Assembly (NCBI GenBank): GCA_030679955.1
Contig: JAUXSF010000009.1
Coordinates: 242,512 to 306,511, forward strand
From: Chlamydiales bacterium
GTDB lineage: Bacteria; Chlamydiota; Chlamydiia; Chlamydiales; JAJFMA01
Direction: 5' to 3'
DNA length: 64,000 nucleotides
Of this stretch, positions 17,012-25,460 are shown piece after piece. The position numbers and the translations under genes were made by a program. Every line of letters begins with the position of its first letter. Position 1 is the first letter of the stretch. The notes beneath the pieces are model-generated. The model was not told where the DNA came from and did no database searches. It saw only the letters and a list, made by a program, of their open reading frames with translations.

Positions 17012-17698
17012 TTAAGCTGAGGCTACGAGTACACCGTCTGTCAGACGGTAACGTGTGGAGCACAAAGCAGCTAGCTCTGGGTCATGAGTAACTATGACAA
17101 CCGCTTTTCCGTCTTCAGCGGCTAAAGACATCAATAGCTCATGGATTTTGCGGCTATTGTCTTTGTCCAGGTTGCCAGAAGGTTCGTCAGCGAAGATAAG
17201 GTCAGGGTTATTGCAAAGTGCTCTAGCCAAAGATACTCGTTGCTTTTCCCCACCAGAAAGCAATTTGGTGTTGAAGTCCATTCGACCTGACATGCCGACG
17301 CGCTCTAGGAGCTGACATGCCCGAAGGTATGCGGCCGATCCTTTCGCCGTGCGATGTCTATCGATGCGTGCAGGCATCAGAACATTCTCCAAGACTGTAT
17401 AGTCCTCCAGCAAATGGAAGGATTGAAATACGAAACCGATGTGTCGAGAACGTAATTGGCTTCGGTTCATGGCTGAAGCAGACAGACCTGCGATAGTAAT
17501 CTGCCCGCGGCAAGGAGGCTCTAAAGTTCCCAATACATGTAAAAGAGTGCTCTTACCTTCACCGGAACGTCCCATAATGGCAACCGTTTCCCCGCGAGAA
17601 ACACGAAGGTTAATTCCCTGCAGCAGTGTAACTTTGGTCGGATGGTAGAAGGCTTTATGTAGGTCATCGGCTTCTAGAATATACTCGTCGTCTGCCAT
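17012..17698 (-). CDS. lolD: Lipoprotein-releasing ABC transporter ATP-binding protein
   Basis: 228-residue ABC ATPase. Walker A is GRSGEGKST, followed by Q-loop FVFQSFHLLEDYTVLENV (a LolD/MacB-type Q-loop), signature LLSGGEKQRVSLARAL, Walker B LIFADEPSGNLD and His switch VIVTHD. It pairs with the permease encoded 15 bases upstream and would drive release of outer-membrane lipoproteins from the inner membrane, which fits the OmcA-like lipoproteins elsewhere in the window. GGAGG precedes the ATG. The rpmG-permease-lolD order matches classical Chlamydia. Confidence 0.94.
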   Translation of the reverse strand: MADDEYILEADDLHKAFYHPTKVTLLQGINLRVSRGETVAIMGRSGEGKSTLLHVLGTLEPPCRGQITIAGLSASAMNRSQLRSRHIGFVFQSFHLLEDYTVLENVLMPARIDRHRTAKGSAAYLRACQLLERVGMSGRMDFNTKLLSGGEKQRVSLARALCNNPDLIFADEPSGNLDKDNSRKIHELLMSLAAEDGKAVVIVTHDPELAALCSTRYRLTDGVLVASA

Positions 17699-17713
17699 GT
17701 GGTATTACCTCCC

Positions 17714-19831
17714 CTATTCAGAACGTAAGATAGCCGAAGGTTTCAGCAGGCTAGCCTTGATGGCTGGAACAATTCCTGCCATCAACGAGAACGTTGCTGT
17801 AACGCCAAATACAAAAGTCAATGCTTCGAAGCTGAGCTCGTTAGGCATCGACTGCCCATAAAACGTTGGGTTAAACATCTCGTGGCCCTGCAGATGGCCT
17901 ATAAAAGCTATTAAGCTGTCGAGGTGATATAGGGTGGCAGTGGCGGTTACCATTCCTAGCAAGCTACCAAGTGCTCCCATTACAAAGCCACAGGTGCCAA
18001 ACACAAGCGCTATGCTCATTGAAGTAGCCCCCATGGAGCGCAAAATGCCTATTTCTACCTTCTTGTCATTCACCAAGATGATGAGCATAGAGATGATGTT
18101 AGAGCATGCTACAACAATAATCACAGCGGCGATGACCATAAAGAGGTTTTTGTCGCTCTTTTGCTGCTGCAAGATCTCTTTGGCAAACTCGTAGTCGTGA
18201 TAGGTCTCTATTTTCCAATAGCGATCGATTCCACGCTCTTGGAAGGCTTTTGCTAGTTGGCTCTTAACGTCCTGTGCTCGAGAGGAATCTTCAAAACGCA
18301 CACGGATGCCATTCCCATTATCTTTGTCCTGCTGGCCGTAAGCCGCACGCATCATGGAGGTCAATTTGCGATCTACAAAGATCAGCTTACCACCCATCGG
18401 GATCATGCCAGGATCATAAAAACCTGTGACGTAGACCGGGACTCTCTGCTCCTGCACGGAAGAGGGCGTTGGGGTAAAGTAGGAGATATAGCCGCGATCG
18501 CCGGCAAGAATCCCAACATCTCTGAAGTTTTTAGGTAACAGAACGCCCTCGCCAACAGCGCTATCAGAAGGCATTTGATACCCTTGAGCAGTGCGATAAA
18601 TCCAATGAGCGCCTGGAGTAGGTGCATCAAATAGCTGTTGAGTGCGAAAATCAGCAACTTCAAGGCCACTCATAGGCGTTTGGCCAGATAGTACAAGTCC
18701 CTGAATCGGTACTTGAACATCAAAAATCGCTTCTTCCACATTGGTAACATGCTTCAAAGAATCTTTCATCAAGGTAGCCGACAGGACGATGCCACGAGGA
18801 AGTGTTATGGGGGCTGATGGCGGTAGTGCAAAATTCTTGTCTTCAGAAGTAACCGTGATATCAGTGCCATTCAGGATGACTTGAGCTTGCCTAGCTTGAT
18901 ATCCAGCCTTCTGCAAGTCCTGAAGAAGTGTCGGTAGCTCTTTAGTTTGGCTAGGAACAACTAGTTGAACAACTCGCTCACCACGCATAATAGCTACGGC
19001 CTGGAAACCACCTACTTTAGGCAAAAGGTTGCGAGGAACGATCCAGCCTTCTGGTGCAGGGGTCAGCTTGGTGATGGTGACGTTCTCGAAAAGATCTGCC
19101 AATCGTTTTTGAGCGATTGCAGGATCAAAGGATTCCAAACCATGCGCTGAATCAGCTTGAACATTGGTCGCAGAGGTGGCTGCCATGGCGGCTATATTAG
19201 TCATATCTGCGCCAGACAATGGTAGCAAAGAACCGCCAAGATAGGGGTTTTCGGCCTCTAAAGAACCTACCAGCGTTGCCTGAGCTAAGAAGGCTTGATC
19301 CCCTTCTTCGCCACGAAAGTTGCGCACACGGTGGCTAGCGCCACGTGCAAGCCTTAAGCGGATATTGCCGAAAGTAGTTTCATAATTAGTTGCAATGGCG
19401 CCGGGAATCTCATGAATCGCCGCCAAGGCCTCTTTAACCGGATCTTTCAATTGCCCTTCAGGCAAGCGATCTGCCACTGGCCACTGTGAAGGGATCTCTT
19501 CGTCCATTGTTGGATCATAAGGATCGGAATCACCGGCAGCTAGCTTTTCTGCGATAGATTTAAATTGATAGTCCGAGCCCTCGCTAATGCTATCCACCTG
19601 GTAGAAGTAGGATCGATAGTAAGCATCGGTCGGGGTGATACGTACGGGCGCGGCTAGTGTGACAAATTTGCCCACCCAGTACTTTTCAAGGCCGTTTGTA
19701 ACAGAGAAAAAGACGACAATGAGCCAAACCACCAGAGCAATCACAAGTATCGATATCAAGCTGATGACAGACACAGAAAGTTGTCGCCACCGCGGTAATA
19801 GGTACTTGCGGGCTACTGACAGCTCATACAT
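17714..19831 (-). CDS. LolC/LolE-type ABC permease, enlarged
   Basis: 705 residues, much longer than the roughly 400-residue LolC/LolE of Proteobacteria. An N-terminal helix (about 20-45) is followed by a periplasmic region of more than 500 residues, then three C-terminal helices of an FtsX domain (about 565-700) containing KKVEIGILRSMGATSMSIALVF and ending PAIKASLLKPSAILRS. Topology is that of Lol permeases (one helix, periplasmic domain, three helices). The oversized periplasmic domain is the oddity. A single permease gene is seen, so it would work as a homodimer with LolD. It is translated right after rpmG with AAGG ahead of the start. Confidence 0.88.
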   Translation of the reverse strand: MYELSVARKYLLPRWRQLSVSVISLISILVIALVVWLIVVFFSVTNGLEKYWVGKFVTLAAPVRITPTDAYYRSYFYQVDSISEGSDYQFKSIAEKLAAGDSDPYDPTMDEEIPSQWPVADRLPEGQLKDPVKEALAAIHEIPGAIATNYETTFGNIRLRLARGASHRVRNFRGEEGDQAFLAQATLVGSLEAENPYLGGSLLPLSGADMTNIAAMAATSATNVQADSAHGLESFDPAIAQKRLADLFENVTITKLTPAPEGWIVPRNLLPKVGGFQAVAIMRGERVVQLVVPSQTKELPTLLQDLQKAGYQARQAQVILNGTDITVTSEDKNFALPPSAPITLPRGIVLSATLMKDSLKHVTNVEEAIFDVQVPIQGLVLSGQTPMSGLEVADFRTQQLFDAPTPGAHWIYRTAQGYQMPSDSAVGEGVLLPKNFRDVGILAGDRGYISYFTPTPSSVQEQRVPVYVTGFYDPGMIPMGGKLIFVDRKLTSMMRAAYGQQDKDNGNGIRVRFEDSSRAQDVKSQLAKAFQERGIDRYWKIETYHDYEFAKEILQQQKSDKNLFMVIAAVIIVVACSNIISMLIILVNDKKVEIGILRSMGATSMSIALVFGTCGFVMGALGSLLGMVTATATLYHLDSLIAFIGHLQGHEMFNPTFYGQSMPNELSFEALTFVFGVTATFSLMAGIVPAIKASLLKPSAILRSE

Positions 19832-19845
19832 GTAGTGTTATGACC

Positions 19846-20001
19846 TTATTTGGCCTCTTTGAACTCTACGTGCTGACGTATCACCGGATCGTACTTCTTA
19901 ATCGTGATACGATCAGGAGTCGACGATTTGTTTTTTGTCGTGAAATAGTAAAAGTTGCTCTTTGAACTTTTTAACTTGATCTTCTCGCGCTTGCTTGCCA
20001 T
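19846..20001 (-). CDS. rpmG: 50S ribosomal protein L33
   Basis: 51 residues, [20 protein letters not shown] with the conserved [19 protein letters not shown] and [12 protein letters not shown]. The zinc-binding Cys pairs of C+ L33 are absent, so this is the Cys-free form. Too short for most ORF cut-offs but clear by sequence and by position upstream of the Lol permease, as in Chlamydia. Confidence 0.95.
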   Translation of the reverse strand: MASKREKIKLKSSKSNFYYFTTKNKSSTPDRITIKKYDPVIRQHVEFKEAK

Positions 20002-20190
20002 TTTTCAGATTGCTCCGTACTTCAGGTTTTGTGCTTCGATGATACCCGAATCAAAGCATAATCTTCAAGGGAAAGATGTGAAAAAATACTCTCTCTTAAC
20101 TCAGAAAAATCGTATGGTGCAATTTGTGTCACATATTTTGTACTACATGAGCGTAGGTATGCAGAAGTTTCTGAGGAGCTGGACTGATTT

Positions 20191-21081
20191 ATGACACCTC
20201 TAATGAATCGCCCAGGACATATTGCTGTTTTCGCCGCTAAGGGATTGGGAGACGGTCTTCTCTCATTAATTCTTGCTAATCAACTACGTCTTTTAGGCCA
20301 CCGTGTCACTCTCTATAACACAGCTATTCGATCTATAAGGAACTGGCTCCCCGCGGTTGAAATCCACCCCTTCCCTTTGGAAGCAACTCTGCGTGACGAG
20401 TTATCGAGGTATGAACACGTCATCGCTGCGGACTTCACTCCAGTTAGCATGATGATGCGTCCCAGTGATCGTCTAACAATTCTTTATCAAAACAGCTTCG
20501 ACACAAAAATTTCTGTCGCAAAGAATTTTGTTAAGTATCTGATAGGTTCGTGGAATCCGAATGCAAACGACAGTACTGGTATTTGTATTCCACCACACCT
20601 TCGACACAAAGAATACCGAGACCGCGTGATCATTCATCCTACCAGCGGAGCTGATAGCAAAAACTGGTTGCCTGAAAAGTTCGTTCAATTAGCACATAAT
20701 CTACGAGCTGATGGATTCGACCCAGTATTTTGCGTTAGCCCGGATGAAGCCCCTGATTGGTTGTGGGTGGAATCTGATGAAGGTATCCCCCTTTATGCAC
20801 CTCCATCGATTGAGGCGCTCGCTAGTTTTGTTTATACTTCCGGTTGCTTCATCGGCAATGATTCCGGAACTGGCCATTTGGCTTCCCTTTTGCACATTCC
20901 GACCATCTCGCTGTTCGCACGCAAAAGCCACAGTCGCCTCTGGCGTCCAGATTGGGGTCCTGGCGTAGTTGTCACACCATTTGTTCAACTTCCCGGCGCA
21001 AGACTTAAGCAAAAATATTGGAAACAGCTGCTTAGCGTGAAGCGTGTTCTACGCGCGCACTCGGAGCTGGTGTCAAATTAG
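20191..21081 (+). CDS. Glycosyltransferase family 9 (heptosyltransferase-like)
   Basis: 296 residues, about 50 shorter than a typical WaaC/WaaF. The N-terminal Rossmann start is AVFAAKGLGDGLLSLILANQ. The C-terminal donor domain has IIHPTSGADSKNWLPEKFVQLA and the GT9 signature FIGNDSGTGHLASLLHIPTISLF, matching the NDSGxxHlA motif. Such enzymes transfer heptose or related sugars to lipid A core. No neighbouring LPS gene is seen. ATGs at 20191 and 20203 are both possible; neither has a good ribosome site. Confidence 0.82.
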   Translation: MTPLMNRPGHIAVFAAKGLGDGLLSLILANQLRLLGHRVTLYNTAIRSIRNWLPAVEIHPFPLEATLRDELSRYEHVIAADFTPVSMMMRPSDRLTILYQNSFDTKISVAKNFVKYLIGSWNPNANDSTGICIPPHLRHKEYRDRVIIHPTSGADSKNWLPEKFVQLAHNLRADGFDPVFCVSPDEAPDWLWVESDEGIPLYAPPSIEALASFVYTSGCFIGNDSGTGHLASLLHIPTISLFARKSHSRLWRPDWGPGVVVTPFVQLPGARLKQKYWKQLLSVKRVLRAHSELVSN

Positions 21082-21145
21082 AATTTGAGTTGCACAATAG
21101 AGTGTGGATTTCTATACTCCTGCGAATTTTACAGGAGTCATGATA

Positions 21146-21742
21146 ATGGAAGCTCATAATGCAGCAGGTTTACTACTTTTGGGAAAGCATCAAGGTAGCT
21201 GGTGGCTGCTTGTTGGCGCTGAAACCAAACCAGAAGTGGTTGGTCAATACGGTGCTTTTAGCGCTAAAGTATCCGATGGCGAATCTGAAATAGACACGCT
21301 CATAACTAGATTTCAGCAAGAATCACAAAGTATGGTGGTGGATTCCGGGCATTTGAAGAGTGCGCTGGCTTCTGACAGATGCATAACAAAAGACTTTATC
21401 AGGCCAACAGAGCCTCCAGTTACCTATCGAGCACATATCGTCCCCTTGGATGCTAGCGTAATTAGACTTTTTGTTAAAACTTACTCAAAAAATCCCATTC
21501 TCTTTACTGAGACTGAAGTCAAAGCATCTGCAGGCAAAAGCACCCTAAGATGGGTCAAGCTTAGAAGTGTAATACGTAATGGGGGGGAAATCTCCACGAC
21601 CGAAAAGTTAGACTTCCGCACTTTCCAATTGTTAATAGACTTGAAGCCAGAATTGACGAGGTTCTTGCCAAGACCCAAAGCCTCCCACTACCAAGCGATG
21701 CGCGTGGCAGGCTCAAGAGTTAGGGGGTCCGCTCCCTTCTGA
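21146..21742 (+). CDS. Unknown protein, distant Nudix-like appearance
   Basis: 198 residues from the ATG at 21146, which has ACAGGAG eight bases upstream; the frame is open from 21104. The opening AAGLLLLGKHQGSWWLLVGA and QYGAFSAKVSDGESEIDTLI resemble the start of Nudix folds (strand, substrate Trp, loop, helix), but the REUxEE box is absent (RFQQESQSM at the corresponding place). So it is either a catalytically dead Nudix-like protein or something else. The 3' end overlaps tsaD by 55 bases in the convergent direction, unusually long for two real genes. Confidence 0.55.
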   Translation: MEAHNAAGLLLLGKHQGSWWLLVGAETKPEVVGQYGAFSAKVSDGESEIDTLITRFQQESQSMVVDSGHLKSALASDRCITKDFIRPTEPPVTYRAHIVPLDASVIRLFVKTYSKNPILFTETEVKASAGKSTLRWVKLRSVIRNGGEISTTEKLDFRTFQLLIDLKPELTRFLPRPKASHYQAMRVAGSRVRGSAPF

Positions 21743-22704
21743 TGAAAGCGGTGGAATCCCAGACCAGCAATCATGGCGGCGTTGTCTAAGTCCAGTCCAT
21801 TTTCTGGCCAATAGAGGGGGGTATTGGGCGCCGCATCAGCCATTAGTTGGCGAAGCTTACGATTGTTAGTGACTCCCCCACCGAAAACCATGCCATGGCA
21901 CCCAAACTCTTGGACCGCTTTAACACATCTGCTTACAACAGAGCCTAGGGCGACTTGCTGAAATGCTGCCGCAATGTGCGCTTTGTCTTCTTGTGTAACG
22001 ATGTCTGGGCCAGAAACTTTACCTCCCACACCCTTCACAGCATACAAAACAGCTGTCTTGAGACCGCTAAAGGACATATGGTAGGGGCTATCTTTGATAC
22101 GCCCTATCCTAAAAGGATAACGGGTGGCATCGCCAGTTTTGGCAAGTTTTTCAATCTGCGGTCCACCAGGATAGGGTAAACCCATGATTCTAGCGGCCTT
22201 ATCAAAGGCTTCGCCTATAGCGTCATCGATCGTCTGTCCTACTAATTGGTAGTCCCCTAACTGACGCATTAATACCAATGCTGAATGGCCACCAGATAAA
22301 ACGACACCAAGACATGGAAACTTTATCGTATCCAAATGCGGCATCATTGCAGCATAGAGGTGTGCTTCGATGTGATTGACACCCACCAGGGGCTTATTCA
22401 ACGCTAACGACAATGCTTTGGCAGTATTTAGTCCAATTAGTAGCGCTCCAACCAAACCTGGACCATGCGCTACAGCTATTAGATCAACGTCCTGAAGTGT
22501 CAGGTTGGCTTCGCTTAACGCACGATCAATCACGGGAATAATCACATCCACATGCCGCCTACAGGCTAGTTCGGGAACAACACCACCATAGGTATCATGG
22601 AGGTCAATTTGCGAGGCGACGATGTTGGACAAGATCTCACGTCCATCGCGTACAATGGCGCAACCAGTCTCGTCACAAGTGCTTTCGATTCCTAATACAA
22701 TCAC
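21688..22704 (-). CDS. tsaD: tRNA N6-threonylcarbamoyladenosine transferase TsaD
   Basis: About 338 residues. The N-terminus VIVLGIESTCDETGCAIV is the conserved start; the GTG at 22702-22704 with AAAGAG upstream is preferred over the ATG at 22755, which adds an unrelated hydrophobic stretch. Metal-binding HIEAH appears as GVNHIEAHLYAA, with the GGH motif VLSGGHSALVL and the second-lobe Asp in NGLDLDNAAMIA. With TsaB/E it adds the threonylcarbamoyl group to A37 of ANN-decoding tRNAs. Convergent overlap with the unknown gene to its left; divergent from the ArgG-like gene. Confidence 0.94.
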   Translation of the reverse strand: MIVLGIESTCDETGCAIVRDGREILSNIVASQIDLHDTYGGVVPELACRRHVDVIIPVIDRALSEANLTLQDVDLIAVAHGPGLVGALLIGLNTAKALSLALNKPLVGVNHIEAHLYAAMMPHLDTIKFPCLGVVLSGGHSALVLMRQLGDYQLVGQTIDDAIGEAFDKAARIMGLPYPGGPQIEKLAKTGDATRYPFRIGRIKDSPYHMSFSGLKTAVLYAVKGVGGKVSGPDIVTQEDKAHIAAAFQQVALGSVVSRCVKAVQEFGCHGMVFGGGVTNNRKLRQLMADAAPNTPLYWPENGLDLDNAAMIAGLGFHRFHQKGADPLTLEPATRIAW

Positions 22705-22773
22705 GGTCAACTCTTTAAAACAAAAAAGAATAGTCCAATAACTCAAATTTAGCAATGTTGAAAACTAACCTCC

Positions 22774-22817
22774 TCATCCTGCCTATCCTGCCGCGCAGCG
22801 ATCCTGCTTATCCTGTT
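22774..22817. repeat. Dispersed palindromic repeat, family B
   Basis: CATCCTGCCTATCCTGCCGC followed by GCAGCGATCCTGCTTATCCTG. The same unit appears in reverse at 63719-63760, in forward form at 63824-63860, and as a half at 10101-10121. It lies between the divergent tsaD and argG-like genes. Confidence 0.75.
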
Positions 22818-22899
22818 ATGTTCTAATGAGGACTGGTTCCTTTGCATTTCTATTTTTTTACTCAACTTGGTACTGTAACAATTTACAGGAGGAGACGTC

Positions 22900-24027
22900 G
22901 TGGCAAAAGTCGTACTGGCCTACAAGGGCGATAATCACAGTCAGTCGGTTCTTAAATGGCTTATCAAACGTGGTGACGAGGTTGTTTGCTTCATCGTCGA
23001 CATTGGCCAGGACATTGATTTGGTCAGAGCTGAAAGTGAAGCTCGACGTGCCGGAGCTTCCGATGTAGTTGCGCTAGACTTCCAAGAAGAGCTACTTACT
23101 CAATTTCTCGTACCAGCGTTAAAAGCCAATGCTCTCTATGAAGGTATTTGCTTTCCCGGCGAGGCGCTGGTTGCAGCACTTATTGCAAAATACCAAGTGG
23201 ACTGTGCTGCAGATATGGGCGCGGCACATTTGTGCAATGGGTGCCACCCAAAGAGTATGGGTAAATTGCGCTTTGACTTAGCCTACAAGAGCTTATTGCC
23301 CAAAGTGCAAATTGTCAGCCCTTGGGACGATCCACAATTTGTCACGACTTTAAACACGGGCAGCATCAAGGTAAATAGTAACCTCTTACAAAAAACTATC
23401 TCTGGCGACACTTTAGAACGTGCTCACGAGGAAATCGATCAAGCGATCTTCCCCTCTTCAGAAGATGCCACAGCGGTAAAAGTCACTATTGCTTTTGAGC
23501 ATGGCGTGCCTACCTCCGTTCAGGACCACTCCAGTGGAGATAAGATTGAAGGACTATTGGATTCGTTCCAATTCCTTAACGATATTGCAGAAGATTTGGG
23601 CATTGGCCGCCATGACATGGTGGTAAATCGATTGATGGGCATGAAGTGGCGTGAAGTCTATTCGGCTCCAGCAGCCACGCTATTATGGGCTGCACATCGC
23701 GACTTGGAAGGCTTAGTGCTCGATAAACAAATTCTACAGTTCAAGGAACAGCTAAGCTGGCAGATCGCTGACTGCATTTATAATGGCTTATGCTTTGCCC
23801 CTGAAATGCGCGTTCTGCTGTCGGCTATTGAAGAAAGTCAGGAAGATCTAACTGGCAAAGTGACGTTGATGCTGCATCGTGGATACTTTGAAATAGTAGG
23901 GAGAGAATCCGTGCTCTCGCGCTATTGCGAAACATTAAATCGTATGGAGCAGCTGGAAGCTTTTAATCCGGACGATGTAAAAGGCTTCGTACACATTCAA
24001 GGACTAAGATTACAGCAGCGCACTTGA
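22900..24027 (+). CDS. Argininosuccinate synthase-like protein with degenerate active site
   Basis: 375 residues, alignable along its length to ArgG (normally about 400). Matching stretches are VVLAYKGDNHSQSVLKWL, DIGQDIDLVRAESEA, LYEGICFPGEALVAALIA, NSNLLQKTISGDTLE, GVPTSVQD and GIGRHDMVVNRLMGMKWREV. The ATP pyrophosphatase loop SGGLDTS is replaced by KGDNHSQ, and the GCTGKGND substrate motif reads GCHPKSMG. The synthase reaction (citrulline, aspartate and ATP) therefore looks impossible as usually described. No argH, argF or carAB is nearby. The coding frame is intact and starts with ATG after CAGGAGG, so it is not simply decaying. Possible roles: pseudoenzyme, ligand-binding protein or altered AANH-type enzyme; undetermined. 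Confidence 0.8.
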   Translation: MAKVVLAYKGDNHSQSVLKWLIKRGDEVVCFIVDIGQDIDLVRAESEARRAGASDVVALDFQEELLTQFLVPALKANALYEGICFPGEALVAALIAKYQVDCAADMGAAHLCNGCHPKSMGKLRFDLAYKSLLPKVQIVSPWDDPQFVTTLNTGSIKVNSNLLQKTISGDTLERAHEEIDQAIFPSSEDATAVKVTIAFEHGVPTSVQDHSSGDKIEGLLDSFQFLNDIAEDLGIGRHDMVVNRLMGMKWREVYSAPAATLLWAAHRDLEGLVLDKQILQFKEQLSWQIADCIYNGLCFAPEMRVLLSAIEESQEDLTGKVTLMLHRGYFEIVGRESVLSRYCETLNRMEQLEAFNPDDVKGFVHIQGLRLQQRT

Positions 24028-25344
24028 AATACGCTCTCGTAGAGCGTCGAGGAAGCCTGGGGGCAGTTCCAAATCTGTGGGCGCATTCTCTAAAAGGCTG
24101 CAGATTTCTTCTACTGGCGCCTGGATCTGCTCTAATGGCGTAGGATGCCACTGCAGCGGTTCTTCCACTGTGGCCTCTGCTACGTAGTGGCTGTCATAGA
24201 TATGCATAAAGACTTTGGCATCAAACATCAGGTCATGCCTCAAACCTTTATTGCTCCAGTCTTTGCTTAAATCTCCCACGATTCGTCGCGTTTGGCGTAA
24301 CAACGCCTCTTCTGGCCAAAAGAACGCCAAAAGTTTATCCACAGTAATCCACCTAAATTGAGAAGGCTCGGATAAAATCAACTGCATGCTGTGTAATTGC
24401 CAGTAGACCCCGTACAAAAATAGCTTCATGCCTAGGAAAAAATAGGAAATACTAAAATTTGGATTCCCGCGAAAAACAATATCTGGAAGTGGACGGCCAT
24501 GAACAATATGCTCGCGAAGGTTATAGAAGCCATCTACCCATTTCCATAAATTCTCGACAGAAATGCTAAAGCGAAGGCCGAGCATTGGACGAAGTTTATG
24601 TTTAAAGTCTATGTGTGGATTTTGATCACTCAAATCGAAAAGGCCTTCAAAACTAGTGGCTAGAAACACAATATCCTCGGCCTCGTTAAGTCCAGATGAA
24701 AGGTTTAGTCCTTTGCCTAAGAGATTCTCGAATCGTCCAAAGAAACGGTCTACGAAGTAACGAATGGACCTCATTAATCCTTGCACTTTCGCCGTTTCGG
24801 CATTACTTCTACATGTATCTGTCCGATAGGCACAAGCAAGGCCGTGCCCCAAACCATGACACATTTCAGCATCAAAACTTTCAAGTTCTACCATCTGCTC
24901 TCTCTGAATCTCAAGAATGTGCGCCTCTCGCCAGTTAGACGGATCTAATAGAAAAGTCGGTGAGGCTGGTAAAATCTTGGTAAAGACATCAAAGTGAGCG
25001 GTCTTTGTTCCGGAAAAAAGATGAGAAAAAGCACTACAAAAGAAAAATGTATAAATAGCATCCACCAGGAACGCTTCCCTCTCTTCCTCAGGAATCTTGG
25101 GATCAATTGATATACAGGTAATGCTAGCCGCAGGAATCTTTACTGTATTGACGAGAACATCTTGGCTGCAAGCCTTGACTTGGGCTACATTCTCTAAGTA
25201 TTCGCGTAAGGATGATGCTTGTGAAGGACTTAGGAATTTTTCAGCGTCCCTTGCTGACCAGAAATGCGCAGGCCCCATAATTACATCTGAAACTTTTAAC
25301 TCTACAAACGGCAGGCAGGCGTACAGCTCATAGTTCATTTTCAT
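24010..25344 (-). CDS. Large protein with Apea/HEPN-like RxxxxH motif
   Basis: 444 residues, soluble. Around residue 280 it has WKWVDGFYNLREHIVHGRPL, which matches the HEPN RNase signature (Arg, four residues, His) as found in Apea-like HEPN domains (typically LYxxRxxIvHG). HEPN proteins include ribonucleases of defence systems, but also inert binding domains. The N-terminal 250 residues are not recognised. Its 3' end overlaps the ArgG-like gene by 18 bases (convergent). No toxin-antitoxin partner is evident next to it. First of three large accessory minus-strand genes. Confidence 0.65.
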   Translation of the reverse strand: MKMNYELYACLPFVELKVSDVIMGPAHFWSARDAEKFLSPSQASSLREYLENVAQVKACSQDVLVNTVKIPAASITCISIDPKIPEEEREAFLVDAIYTFFFCSAFSHLFSGTKTAHFDVFTKILPASPTFLLDPSNWREAHILEIQREQMVELESFDAEMCHGLGHGLACAYRTDTCRSNAETAKVQGLMRSIRYFVDRFFGRFENLLGKGLNLSSGLNEAEDIVFLATSFEGLFDLSDQNPHIDFKHKLRPMLGLRFSISVENLWKWVDGFYNLREHIVHGRPLPDIVFRGNPNFSISYFFLGMKLFLYGVYWQLHSMQLILSEPSQFRWITVDKLLAFFWPEEALLRQTRRIVGDLSKDWSNKGLRHDLMFDAKVFMHIYDSHYVAEATVEEPLQWHPTPLEQIQAPVEEICSLLENAPTDLELPPGFLDALRERISSALL

Positions 25345-25405
25345 ACCGTAGTTGCGATAAATAATATTTATTATAACAACCTTAGTAATTAAATTTGCTA
25401 CTTGT

Positions 25406-25446
25406 TAAAAAAAAGCCACCTTGCCGAGGCAAAATGGCTTTTTTTG
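25406..25446. terminator. Bidirectional rho-independent terminator
   Basis: AAAAAAAAGCCA, then an inner TTGCCGAGGCAA hairpin, then TGGCTTTTTTT. Flanking A- and T-tracts allow termination on both strands; it sits 15 bases downstream of the OTU gene stop (minus strand), ahead of the HEPN gene. Confidence 0.8.
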
Positions 25447-25460
25447 AACTTCTTATAACT

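Noticed and set aside
19955..20194. 79-codon frame overlapping rpmG antisense
   Set aside because: Overlaps the clear L33 gene and the glycosyltransferase start; no family resemblance.
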